NCBI GenBank assembly: GCA_019633425.1
Contig: WSUB01000096.1
Coordinates: 1 to 64,000, forward strand
Direction of reading: 5' to 3'
DNA length: 64,000 bases
Origin: Tulasnella sp. 424
Lineage: Eukaryota; Basidiomycota; Agaricomycetes; Cantharellales; Tulasnellaceae
Shown one piece after another: positions 12,342-23,556 of this stretch. Position 1 is the stretch's first letter. Every line of letters starts with the position of its first letter. The position numbers and the translations under genes are program-made. A model generated the notes under the pieces. It searched no databases and was not told the origin of the DNA. It worked only from the letters and a program-made list of their open reading frames with translations.

Positions 12342-13857
12342 ATGTCTGCTATTAACATCCCTTCCCCTTCCGCTTCTTCCAACTCTTCTGCTTCGCCAAT
12401 CGCTCCTGCCACGCCCCTGACACCCAACTCGGGCCACCACGTCACCTTTGCCAACTCCGCACTGCCCCGCAATGGCGGTGCTGATCAATATAACTTTGAT
12501 GCCTTGAACCTCGACACTGCCAACAACAAGACCACTGCTCCTACCACTGGAAACACCGCTAACACTACCAACAACGGAGGACCTGTCCGTCGCAAGACTT
12601 CCCGTCGTGCCAACACTGCTGAGCGCCGTGCCACCCACAACGCCGTCGAACGCCAACGTCGCGAGACCCTCAACGGCCGATTCCTTGTAAGCCCTCTGCA
12701 CTAGCGATTCAGAAATGTAGTCCTGACCCCCGCGCTTTTAGGACCTTGCTGCGCTGCTCCCCAACCTCGCTTCCGTCCGCCGTCCTTCCAAGTCTGCCAT
12801 CGTCAACTCCTCCATCGCGCTTATCCACTCCACCCGCCGTGCCCGCGCCACCTCGGCTCGTGAGCTCCGTCTCCTCAAGCAAGAAGCCGATGCCCTTCGC
12901 GCCGAAGTCAACGAATGGCGTGAGCGCGCCGGAATGGGCTTGACCCGCGTCGAGGAGCCCGTTCGCTCCCGCGAATTCGAGGAGCTCGTCAACGGCAGCC
13001 TCGAGGAAGCTGAGGAGGGTTTGCTTGAAGAGGAACGCCGAGCTCTCGAGATCTTCAACGAGGGCCTTAGGATGGACGCATCTGGCGTCTCCGGCGACCT
13101 TCTCATCAACGATGGTGCTATGGGACCCTTTGCGTACAACGTTGGAAACGGAAGCATGCACAACACCGACGACGACGACGACGACAGCAGCGACGGTCAA
13201 GGCAACCGCTTGACTCGTCCCGGAAGCCAAGGCTCAGTCAACAGCATCCCCAGCATGACCATGCCCATGGCCATCCCCCGTCAGAACAGCGTTTCCAACA
13301 CCGTCATCTACGACCCCTCGGCGGCTCTCCTTCAGTCTCACCCCACGCACAACGCCGGCATCAACGCTTACAACGGATACGAATTCAACCCTCAGTCACT
13401 CGGTCTTTCTGGCATGCCCCCAACCAAAGGTGCCAACCAGTGGCAATCCGGCCTCTTCACTCCCCAGCAGACCTACGCTCAACCCGCTTCCTTCGGTTCC
13501 TCACCCTCCGCCGCTTCGTTCCTTGGTGGCTTCGGGCTTCGAGCTGATGACGATGCGTCTTCCGCCTCTGATGTCGGCTCTGCTGTCGGATTTGATCTCA
13601 ACCAAGTCAACGTCGTTCACGCCGGATTGCCTCAACACCGGTCTCGCTCCTCCCTATCTCTCGCCAACCTCCAGACTGGATTGAAGGGTGCTGGAACACC
13701 CCCAACCTCAGCTCCTGCCACCGCCCCCTCCTACGTTGAAGCCGGCGACGCTTTCGCTGTTGCCTACGGAGCTGCGTTCCCATCGGCTGTTCCTGCCGTT
13801 GGACGCGTACCTGGCGGAGGAAATGCTTACGGTGCCGCTATGGGATTGTTCATGTAA
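12342..13857 (+). CDS. bHLH transcription factor
   Basis: Two exons (12342-12686, 12742-13857) give 486 residues. Residues around 95-160 form a basic helix-loop-helix domain that spans the intron. The basic region HNAVERQRR has the His, Glu and Arg positions of E-box (CANNTG) binders. Helix 1 ends NGRFLDLAALLPNL, the loop is VRRPSK, and helix 2 is SAIVNSSIALIH. A charged leucine-containing stretch after helix 2 (LRLLKQEADALRAEV) suggests dimerisation through an extended coil. The N-terminus is Ser/Thr/Asn-rich. The C-terminal half has an Asp run (about residue 240) and low-complexity Gly/Ser/Pro sequence typical of activation regions. It should act in the nucleus as a dimer. The start is chosen as the first ATG after the pyrimidine-rich leader. 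Target genes cannot be inferred. Confidence 0.88.
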
Positions 13858-16827
13858 ACGTCCCTGTCTTGTATGCTGAAGCTCCAGGAGAAATCCGAAT
13901 ATGTGCGTTGTCTGCGTTGATACCCTCACCCCGTTCTGTGCGTCCCCGTCTATGGTCAAGCTCCCCCTCAAATACTGGTTATGTTTTATGGCAAGTTTCC
14001 CCTTTACACTAGTCGTCGGTTCCTGGCATTTTGTATCCATTGGCTCCTTTCATGGTACCGTTGGCCCCTTTTACGTTCTCTGGCTTTTTTCTTTTCTCAT
14101 TTCCGGTCACGGACTCTCCCATTGCGACCGTCCCACACTCCTTTTTTTCTTCTCCTCGTTCTCGGCTTCCCACTGATTGTTGTGGGCTATGCCACCTGTA
14201 TCTTGTCCTTGGTGCCTCGTTGGAATCGCTACCTCCTCTTTCCCCGTCTCCACGCTTGTGCGTAGGTGAGGAATATCTATTCTTTCTTTTTCTCTCTATC
14301 GTTCTCGATGTCCTTATTACACGGTCAGGTCGAGCAAAGCGTTGCCAAGTTGTCTCGTTTTGTTTGACTTGTTAATCCACCCCTCCTCGTTTCCCGGTTT
14401 CCGTTCTTGTTGATATCTGTACTCTAGACTTGGTTGTTTCGCAAAGAAAAAAATCGAATGAAGCAACAAAAAAACCAAACGTTGTGTGTGTGTCCTTGGA
14501 ACCATGCGGTGTGGTTAGCTTGCCGGACGGGACTTCGCAAAGTGAGGGCTTTGTGCCCAACTAGGCCAGCTACACTTTGGTGAAACGCTAGCACTTTTGC
14601 AGCTCATACTCTTTTAGAACAGACGTGATGTTACGGTGAGAACACGTTCCCAGCGGCATGCGCTCGTGGTGCAGTGGCTTGCACCGAACGAGTCGGAATG
14701 ACCCTCACGCGATTGGTTCGCTGAGAGATGCGACCCAAGACTGATAATCGTCGACGCCGTAAGCGGGTCGGCGGCGAAACTCACTCTGTCCGACGTTCAG
14801 TGTAGACGCAGCAATCTTTCGACGTCGAAAGCTCATTCACAGAACTTAGCGTGTGAGGTAGGTGAATTGGGCGTTCGGGTGCATCCGACGTTGAACTCCC
14901 AGGCACAGGAAACCCACTGCATCAGTCGAGGGCATCGTTTTTTCATTGGAAGCCTCAATCTGGAGAATGAACCCAAAAGCCTAACTTGATCTCACGTTCG
15001 GAGATCTGCGTCGTTGCCCCGCATAACCGGGTGCATGACCCGATCTTCTTTCGCACTGCGAGGGGGAGCGCGTCGTTGATGCAAGTCAAAATACCGTAAA
15101 CCTCTATCTCCTAAACACAAGCGTTTCTCGACCGCCGAGCCCGCTTGTGCATTGAGAGCTAGAAGAACTTCGAAACAACCGAGAGGTGGCACGCGGCCCC
15201 GAGCCGTTGTCCACGGCGACGCCTGTAATGGTGGACACTGGAGCCAGCAGCCCAACAACGTCAGCTGCGCCACTAGGGGTGGTTCTCGCTAGTACCCGTT
15301 GACGAGAGACGTGGAGTGGTTGATGTAACCCCTTCCCATCAAAGAAAGATCTGATCAGCTGGCCACTACTACCCTAGTAGTATTGTCTCGGAGACCATCT
15401 CGGTCACGTTGAAGTGATCAGAGTTAGCCCTGCCCGAATGATGAAGGTTTCGGCTTCACTGCACGGCTTCCTGATCTGGGGATTGCCGTTTATAGGAATG
15501 TCAGGTGCGACAGACTTCGACTTGCCCTCGCATCGGCTCCCAGTTTAGGCCGTATAGACGTCAAAGATGTTCGCTTGTAGTCTAGGTTAGCCGCAAAACC
15601 TATTTAGCACTCCGTTTGGTCCGTAGAAACGGCATAGTAGGCGCCATTGCTTCTCGAACGAGTCTTTGAAAGCGGTGGACAGCTGGCCGACGACAGAGCT
15701 TGACATGACAAAACCCCACGCTGCCTCGGCTTTCTCTTTAGACAGTGAATGAAAGAGCCTGTCAATTCGAGATCCGAGCGAAGAGCCGGGCATCCTAGCA
15801 TGAACAAGTCCAGTAATCCGCCGGTCACGACAACCCCGCTTGTCCAAGCATGAAACATGACCTCGGTCGGGCACCGCGAGATGGTATTGAAAATCCCACC
15901 CTTGGTTGACTAAAGCTCGTATGTAAATATCACGAAACGAAACGATTTCCCAAGAGAGTAAAGTGCCGACTCTGAGGTCGACCCAGCTGTGGCCCTCCGT
16001 TATCTTGGCAGGTGGGACGATGTTCAGCCACTCCCCGCATTTGCTCTAGAACAGTCCAAAAGGGCAGGGAGTCGCAGCACTTAGAAGCCCGAATTAGCGA
16101 CGATTTGACTGGAAGCGATTAAAGATGCTAGGAGGTAACGATTTCATCGTTGCGTCGCAGATGAGCTCCCAACGCTCGCTCGCGCCTCAGTCGATGCAGT
16201 TCGGCCAAGGTCACCGGATGAGTGTTAAGCTCAGGCGAGACATACTTAGGAGAAGCTGTCGGAAGGAAGCTGGGTAGTATGTTCCTCGACGATTCTTTAT
16301 TCGCGGGCCTATCTGCATTTGGGGGCAGTCCGCCTCAACGCTGAAAACGTCCGTTCCAAGCATAGTTCCAAGAGTTTGACAATTGCAAGTGAGTTGCGAT
16401 AGGTTACATTGGAGTCTCATGACCGTCAATCACTCTAAGGTGCGTGATTCGACGTGGTCCAATACCCAGGCGTTCCGGCCAGCGAGGTCTTTCATTGTGT
16501 TTAGGGGGAGCTCGCTGACATAATCGTAGACAAACTGCAAATAATGACCCAACCACCCTCATTCCATACGCCAACTATCCAAAGTTCAATCTGACCATTC
16601 TTCGCTCACTAGTATCACCGGCGTCTGCCGGAAGCGTCTGGTATTATAGTCTCGTCCCCACGTCTCGTTTTCGGCTTGTAACTGGTCACGCAGTCGCTCT
16701 CGGATCAGTTTGCCCTACCGGAGGTCCCAACAGGGGAACGTCACTTCAACCACGCACACCTTCCCGCCAATTCTCTACCACAGTATCACACCGTGACTCA
16801 TTTATAAGTCGCATTATTACCGTCGTC
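13858..16827. other. 3' region and intergenic DNA
   Basis: 13.86-14.5 kb is T/C-rich and probably the bHLH 3' UTR. The remaining 2.3 kb has open frames under 100 codons with no domain. At 14.67-14.75 kb there are weak A-box and B-box look-alikes (TGGTGCAGTGG, GGTTCGCTGA) but no cloverleaf. Confidence 0.4.
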
Positions 16828-18163
16828 ATGCCGAAAGCTGGATTTTATGCTGTCAGAAGGGGCCGGCAACCTGGTGTCTATTCAACATGGTATGTGCTTT
16901 GAGCAATCCGATTGGTTATCTGACTCCTGAAGCTCTAACGTGTCAGGGAGGAATGCAAAGCCCAAGTGGAAGGGTTTCCTAGAGCCGAGTACAAACGATT
17001 TGGGAATTTGAAGGATGCAGAGGGCTTTATTGGCGTAGCGTACATCGAAACTACCTTGACAAAGTCGGCCCAAACTTACGAAGACTCTCCATCTCCATCG
17101 TCGGTGTCATCCGCGTCAAGTAGACCTTCGACCTCTACTTCAGTGGCTAGTGCGGCGCCCTCCACGTCCGCCGCTGCTCGTTTCAAACCCTATCCTACCG
17201 CCATCAGTAAAGGAAAGGTCAAGGTGGAGGAGTCGACCTCGAGGCCTATCAGCAGGGACGAGTGGACCACCGCTTACACAGATGGGGCTTGTCGAGGAAA
17301 CGGTGCTGTAGGAGCGGTGGCAGGGATCGGCGTTTGGTATGGCGACAACGATCCACGGTACAGAACAGCCTTGGCGATGCACTACCAAGAACAGTCGCTC
17401 ATATTTGCCTTTCCGTATAGAAATGTCTCTGAACGCTGCCCCGGTACTCAGACGAACAACAGAGCCGAGCTGATCGTGAGGATGTCTCTGTATCTCGTCT
17501 CTCAACTTGAGGTCCTGACATTCTTTGTGCTAGGCCATAATACGATGCCTTGAAACGGATCTAGAACCAGACCAAGGGCTCCAGATCAAGTCGGACTCCA
17601 AGTATGCTATGGATTGTGAGTGATACTTTTACGCGTCTCTCCCGAGCTTCTCTAACATTTTCCTTAGGCGTTACGAAGTGGATGCCTGGCTGGGAACGGA
17701 ATGGGTGGCGGACCAAAGATAAGAAAGACGTATCCAACAAGGCTGTCATTCAACACCTTGCGCGTTTACTGGACGAGCGCCCTGGTCCTGTCCGGTTCGA
17801 ATATGTCAAGTGAGTTTGCCCGTCTCATTGCCGGGGATTTATCTAACTTGTTTCGCTGCTAGGGGTCACTCGGGTGAGAAGGGCAACGATGGCGCAGACG
17901 AGCTTGCAGGATATGGAGCTTCGCTTCCTGCAACTCCGGAGAGAGAGTGGAATACGAGCAGTGCTCAGAAGGACGCGGCCATCACTACCTCATCCAAGGC
18001 ACCGACGAGAAATAGCTTGGGGGTACTTCCTAATGTCGATGTTGTTGAAGAGGTAAGTGGATGCTGGTCTAAAACCTTGGTGACCGTAATTGACAGTTCT
18101 CTACAGAGTTTACGGGGCTTGGAGGGACCGTTGTTTGACGACGAGGAGCTCGAGGAGCTTTAA
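16828..18163 (+). CDS. RNH1: Ribonuclease H1
   Basis: Seven exons (16828-16889, 16947-17357, 17421-17475, 17534-17615, 17668-17809, 17863-18052, 18107-18163) keep phase and give 332 residues. The N-terminus (MPKAGFYAVRRGRQPGVYST, then a conserved FGNLKDAEGFI) is the hybrid-binding or viroplasmin-like domain that grips RNA/DNA hybrids. After a Ser-rich linker comes the RNase H fold, with metal-binding residues in YTDGACRGNG, TNNRAELI, SDSKYAMDC and GNDGADELA. It cleaves RNA in RNA-DNA hybrids in nucleus and/or mitochondria. An acceptor at 18096 could replace the last one and give a shorter tail ending GLGGTVV. I preferred 18106 because it yields a longer acidic tail. Confidence 0.92.
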
Positions 18164-18366
18164 TTAGATGCCTTCACTCTTAAATTATGTAGTTTTTTTC
18201 TTTTTTTGTTTTCTTTCCCTTGGGGCTCTGGTGTATGCAGCGTCGGGGGCTTTTGCGTCACGTTCTGGCCGGATCCTATTATGTAATCATTCCCCGGACA
18301 TTGCATTCGTGACCAGCGACCCAAACATTCTCATCGGACCTTGCTCTTCATTCTCCACCTCAAACA

Positions 18367-20626
18367 ATGTTCGTTCGGCGTCAGCTAGCAACTTCATCGC
18401 GTTTGGCAGCATCTGCCACTCGACTACCTTCGGGACCTTCCTCAAGGCCACTGGTGTCGTCATGGACGCGTTCGTACCATCCATCGGTGTTGCCCAACCT
18501 GGTTTCAACAGGCTCGCCAGAGTTCGCAACGAAGGCCGATTCCATGGAGTCCGTAGTGACGGATCTAAGGACTAAGCTTGCAGAGGCAAGACTGGGAGGA
18601 GGGGAAAAGGCTGTTGCGAGTTTAAGGAAAGCTGGGAAGAAGACTCCAAGAGAACGGTGCGTAGTTGCTGAACTCGCCGACCCGAGAACTTTAGCAATCG
18701 TATAAGTGACACTGACACTCTCTGCTTCAGATTGAATCTTTTGCTAGACCCAAACACGCCCTTCTTAGAACTCTCCTCACTTGCAGCACATGACCTCTAC
18801 CCGGGTCAGCACGTGCCTGGGGCTGGTATCATCACAGGTATCGGCAGGATAGCTGGCAAGGAGTGTATGATCGTCGTGAACGATGCTACAACCAAGGGAG
18901 GGGCCTATTATCCAATGACTGTCAAGAAACACTTGCGTGCGCAAGAAATCGCCAAGGAGAATGGATTACCTTGCGTTTACCTCGGTGAGTTACTTAGAGT
19001 GTTAATACGAAGCTAGTTTCTAATTATTCAACCTCGTCCTCAGTCGAATCCGGTGGAGCGGCTTTGCCATGGCAAGCAGACGTCAGTAGGCTGCGCTGCC
19101 ACCTTCGCGCTCAAACTAACAGAACCCCATCTAGGTCTTTCCTGATAAGGAACACTTTGGCCGCATATTCTACAACATGGTGCAACTCTCCGCATCAGTT
19201 CCTTATGCTCTACTCATATTTTCGTGTATTTAGGCTCAACTGTCCGCGTCCGGAATTCCCCAAATCGCTGTCGTGCACGGAATCAGCGTTGCTGGTGGTG
19301 CTTATGTGCCTGCCATGGCAGATGTCAATATCATCGTCCAAAATCAGGGACGTATATTCCTCGCAGGTCCACCTCTAGTGAAGGCGGCCACCGGAGAAGA
19401 AGTTGATAACGAGACCCTCGGAGGAGGTGCCATGCACTCGAGGGAGAGCGGAGTGACAGATCATTTGGCGAGGGATGACGAGCATGCCATCCAGCTAGCT
19501 AGAGAGGCCGTCGCGGACTTGGGCAAGGCAGCTGGTATTACCCGAGGCGTAAGTGTGTCTGCATCTAAAATTCGGCCAAAATAGCTGATGGCCAGCATTC
19601 CCTCGATCACAGCCAGACGCCACGCCCGAGCAGCCATTATATCCCGCCAAAGATCTCTATGGAATCGTAGGCACAGACGTTCGGCAAGCCTTTGATATGC
19701 GGGATGTCATCTCTCGCGTTGTTGACGGGTCCCGGTTCCGCGAGTTCAAGAAAGAATATGGCACGACCATCCTTACCGGTTTTGCTCACATTCACGGGTA
19801 CCACGTCGGAATTGTGGCCAACAATGGAATTCTTTTCAGTAATTCCGCGCTGAAAGCAACCCACTTCATCGAGCTCTGCTCGCAGCGTGGCATACCGCTC
19901 CTCTTCTTGGTAAATGTTACAGGTAAGCTCCGCTTCGTGTTTGGGCCATGGGACCAACTGATTGACCAATATCTCCTAGGGTATATGGTCGGGTCGAAAG
20001 CCGAGCGGGGTGGTATAGCTAAGGACGGAGCGAAGATGGTCCGAGCAGTAGCCTGCGCGGACGTGCCCAAGTTCACCGTTGTCGTTGGCGGTTCGTTTGG
20101 TGCAGGAAACTACGGTGAGCTTGATTGCTACTTCCTTTTACATGCAACTGACAAATGGCTCCCTTGGCCTCATGACAGGGATGTGCGGACGAGCAGTGAG
20201 TGACACCGATCATCCAAAGTCAAGCCATCGCTAACCCATAATCTTTTTAGTACTCTCCGCGATTCCTCTGGATGTGGCCATCTGCAAAGGTATCTGTGAT
20301 GGGTTCCGGTCAACTGTCGCAGGTTATGTCTCAGGTGTCGAAGTAGGTCAAATGGCCGAGTCTACCCCTACGAAATGCTCATAACACATCCAACTTTATC
20401 CAGAGATCCTTCTCAACACGCCACTCTCAAGGACAAGATTGAGGCACAGTCGACCGCTCTCTATTCAACCGCAAGGTTATGGGACGACGGGATTATTGCC
20501 CCTGAAGATACCCGGGATGCCGTTGGTTTGGGTCTTGCGTTGGCGAACAGGGAAAGCAAGGGCAAGCCCATCGGAGGGTCAAATTGGGATGGTCAAGGGC
20601 GCGGGTTCGGAGTATTTAGGATGTAG
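18367..20626 (+). CDS. MCCB: Methylcrotonyl-CoA carboxylase beta subunit, mitochondrial
   Basis: Ten in-phase exons (18367-18656, 18731-18984, 19044-19081, 19135-19179, 19234-19548, 19613-19922, 19980-20114, 20179-20195, 20251-20342, 20404-20626) give 572 residues, normal for the family. The N-terminus is Arg/Ser-rich with few acids, a mitochondrial presequence. Carboxyltransferase signatures are clear: [86 protein letters not shown] and [11 protein letters not shown]. The enzyme moves carboxyl from biotin on the alpha subunit to 3-methylcrotonyl-CoA in leucine breakdown. The alpha subunit is not in the window. A 17-base exon (20179-20195) is easily missed by predictors. Confidence 0.95.
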
Positions 20627-20702
20627 TAGATTGGCGGTAGGCATAATATGCATTGCTCGAAGGGGACTATAAAGCACTAGACGGAACCGCTAAAAGACTA
20701 GA

Positions 20703-21387
20703 CTATCGACGTGGAGCATTAGCGCTAAGTGATGACCGTCAGTATTGTTGAAGGAAAACTAGCAGAATCGGAATTAATAACTCACCGGTTCACTACTGCC
20801 AGTCGATGCACTTCCTCTTTCCTCTTCAGCACGTCGCTGTCGCCCTTTACAACCCCGACGATCTCTTTGGCCAATCGATGCGTTATGCTTTTGTCTGACC
20901 TCTTCTCGCTTGCTGCCAGAATCCACCGAAGAGCTTGCTTGGTACTCTGTCTCTCGGTTAGGGCCCGAGGACTTGGGACGTTCTTCGCGCTCTTCCGAAG
21001 AGTGGACACTTTGACAGCTGGTGACGCTAGTCGGACAGCTTCGCGCAGAATAGGCAGGGGCGGGGCGAGAGTGACGGAGTGTAGATATGAGAGGGTTCCG
21101 GTGACGAGTTTAGCTGCTCTGTGCCTCTTCCCATCCCGCATTATGATGTTGGTGAGCAGACTGAGGAGAGGGTCTTCGGCAGGTGGAATGAACACCGGGC
21201 TGAATTGTACTGGTGGGGGTACGAGGGACGTCGGTGGCAGAGTAGAGGGGTCTGGTAGTGATGGAGTCGCCGTGCTGGGAGGAAGGTTTGAGGAAGCTGA
21301 AGGGAGTGTCGAGGTCGTTGTGGACAGCGGTCGCCAAAGAAGAGGCAATGAACGCCCCAAAGCGAGACTTCGAACTCTCAAAATCAT
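20703..21387 (-). CDS. RSM7: Mitochondrial small-subunit ribosomal protein uS7m
   Basis: Exon 1 (20786-21387) and a 22-base last exon (20703-20724) give 207 residues. The start at 21387 is chosen because it begins a typical presequence (MILRVRSLALGRSLPLLW). Upstream in-frame ATGs lack that character. The uS7 core follows: DPLLSLLTNIIMRDGKRHRA, then a helical region, and KEEVHRLAVVNR near the end. The last exon supplies the terminal ANAPRR, matching the basic C-terminus of S7 proteins. It nucleates assembly of the mitoribosomal head on small-subunit rRNA. It is convergent with MCCB, with the two stops 76 bases apart. Confidence 0.88.
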
Positions 21388-22097
21388 TCTGTAAGCTTTG
21401 ATATGCTGGTCAGCAACTATTGGCAAGGGTATTCGAACGCGAAAGATACCATACATGCCTGTACGAGGATGGACTGAGCACTGGGCAACTTTCGAAAGTA
21501 ACAATTTTCCCGCGGTTCAAGTCTACGTTGATGCCCAACGAATTCGAACGCCATCACGAACCAACCTTGAATAATATCTCTCCAACCTCTGCCCGATCGA
21601 CGTCGAGCCACCTTGGCCCGCATCTATTGCGAGGTTTAAAACCCGAAACTTCCGAGCAGTTTATCCATCCTCCACGACACGGTGCAAGCGAAAGAGCCAC
21701 ATCAGCGTCTCTCACTCTAGCCTATTAGCAGGCTGTCAGCAATCCCGTCATCCTGCCTTCAGTGTCTCTCGACCACACGAGAGGACCCTCAGAGTGTCTT
21801 CACTACGATTCTTGAGAAGTCCAGAGAAGGTTTGACTCAATAGACGTTTATTCCGACAATGTGCCTTCTCGTCTCCGAGAATCTTAACAACATACACGAA
21901 AGGGAAGGCGTCACCTTGAGCGTACTGCATATAATAGTGGAGCAAGCCCAATGGAATTCGAATCGTCTTCTTTCTTGAGGCTCACCTCTCGCTCAGTCAC
22001 TCGGTGAGCAACCTTGATTGGTCTCCCCCACTCACCGCCTCTGCTCACTTGTGGATCTTCAGTTCTTCACACGCCGATCCTTCTATAGCTCTCCAAG
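21388..22097. promoter_or_regulatory. Divergent intergenic region between uS7m and GH131
   Basis: The two genes are transcribed away from each other from this 710-base gap, so both promoters must lie in it. I see no gene and cannot assign specific factor sites. Confidence 0.4.
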
Positions 22098-23385
22098 ATG
22101 CTATTCAAAGCAGCCACCATTCTTTCAGCTCTCGTATCCCTGACCTTCGCAACACCAATCATCTACGATGGTCGCGCACCGTTGAATTACACCGAAGCCG
22201 ACATTGACGGCCCTAAGGCGCCATACGTATAGTAAGCACAGCTGGCAGACCTAAGCTGGTGCATATCTAACCATTTCCATTTAGTGTCGTTCGCGGAAGC
22301 CAGAATTCAAGCTACGTGAGTTAGAGAGACTCTGCCTAGCGGTGCCCGTACTCACCATCATGTCCGCAGTATGTCGATTTCGACAAACTTCTCCCTCCCC
22401 CAACCCCTCTCTGGCTCGGCAAGCTTCCAGGATTCCTTCCTCTGCCCAAGGTCACCGAACAGACCGTCAAAGTAAAAATCGACAACTCTTCCGTCTTCGT
22501 ACCCGGAGGCAACCCCGCAAACGCCCAATACGGCTTCAGACGAACAGAGATCATCGCCCAGAGCGACCGGAACGCCATGGAAACTGGGACTACAGTCTTC
22601 CACTTTAGCATTCTCAAGGATGATCTCCATCCTCTCAACCCCAAGCACGAATATCAGATCGTGTTCATTGAACCAAATGACGGAAGTAAGAGCGATCCTA
22701 ATTCGGTCCCGTGAAAGATTATCTTATCCTTCTTTCCCATTAGCTCATGTCTTCCAAGTCCGTTACGGTTAGTGTGACATGTAGCCTGGCCGATTGCGGC
22801 TCCTAAACCACACTTTTTTAGGCTCGAACTTTGCCAACCCCACACAAAAGCACCTTCCTACCAGCAACGCCCTCAACCTTGAGGTTACTGACCATGCTCT
22901 CAATGTATGTCACACCTCTTATGGTTTTCAAGCTCCTTATTCACTTTACCCGATTAATTAGGTCATCTATTCGGTTCCCTTCAAGTCCCTCACCTGGTAC
23001 AACTTCGCGGTTCAAATTGACTGGACCAACCGCACTCTCGGCGTATTCGCCTCCACGAACGGCGATAATCTGAAGAAGGTTTCTAAGCTCGTTCCTAACC
23101 TCTCAGCTACCGCGGGTCCAGATGGCCAGGGCGATTTCCACTTCGGCGTTCTCAAGGTGAAAGAATAAATCCACTTGGATGGTGGACGTGGCTCACCAAA
23201 GCCTCGTTTCATAGCTTCCTCTTGTCAACCCCGCCGACTCTGAAGCAAACAAGGGTGACGTTGTTCATCACGGCATCCAAGAAGGAACCACGGAGGCATT
23301 GTACTACTCTGGCGTTTTCGTTGAAAGCATCGCCAACGGCGTGAGCACAGGTTTCGGAAAGATCACCACTCCTATTACTGCTTAA
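22098..23385 (+). CDS. Secreted glycoside hydrolase family 131 protein
   Basis: Seven exons (22098-22231, 22285-22315, 22370-22685, 22744-22767, 22822-22904, 22962-23156, 23215-23385) give 317 residues. A signal peptide (MLFKAATILSALVSLTFA) is followed by the GH131 beta-jelly-roll pattern: VVRGSQNSSYYVDF, PGGNPANAQYGFRRTEIIAQ, TGTTVFHFSILKDD, HEYQIVFIEPNDG, DHALNVIYSVPF, GQGDFHFGVLKLPLVNP and HHGIQEGTTEALYYSGVF. Family members act on beta-glucans (1,3, 1,6 and 1,4 linkages) outside the cell, in plant-wall or fungal-wall turnover. No carbohydrate-binding module is fused. A 24-base exon (22744-22767) is notable. Confidence 0.88.
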
Positions 23386-23556
23386 GCTGTCTTCTACCGC
23401 TTGTATCTTGCATAATGCTGTGCCTCGATACAATCAATAACTATCGCTAACACCCATTTTCTTGCTTCCCATCTGATCTTTGCCATCTTCGGCCAAAACG
23501 ATTGACCCAGACTCCGCCATAGATCGCAAATTCCTTCGTGGTTCTACGATCCACCT

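Noticed and set aside
14650..14760. Possible tRNA or SINE head with A-box and B-box-like words
   Set aside because: No acceptor or anticodon stem could be paired, and the B-box lacks the GGTTCGANNCC form.
19180..19233. Alternative MCCB exon extension giving a doubled QLSAS
   Set aside because: Splicing at GTGCAA (19180) gives the single family-like sequence, and the duplicate is an intron coincidence.
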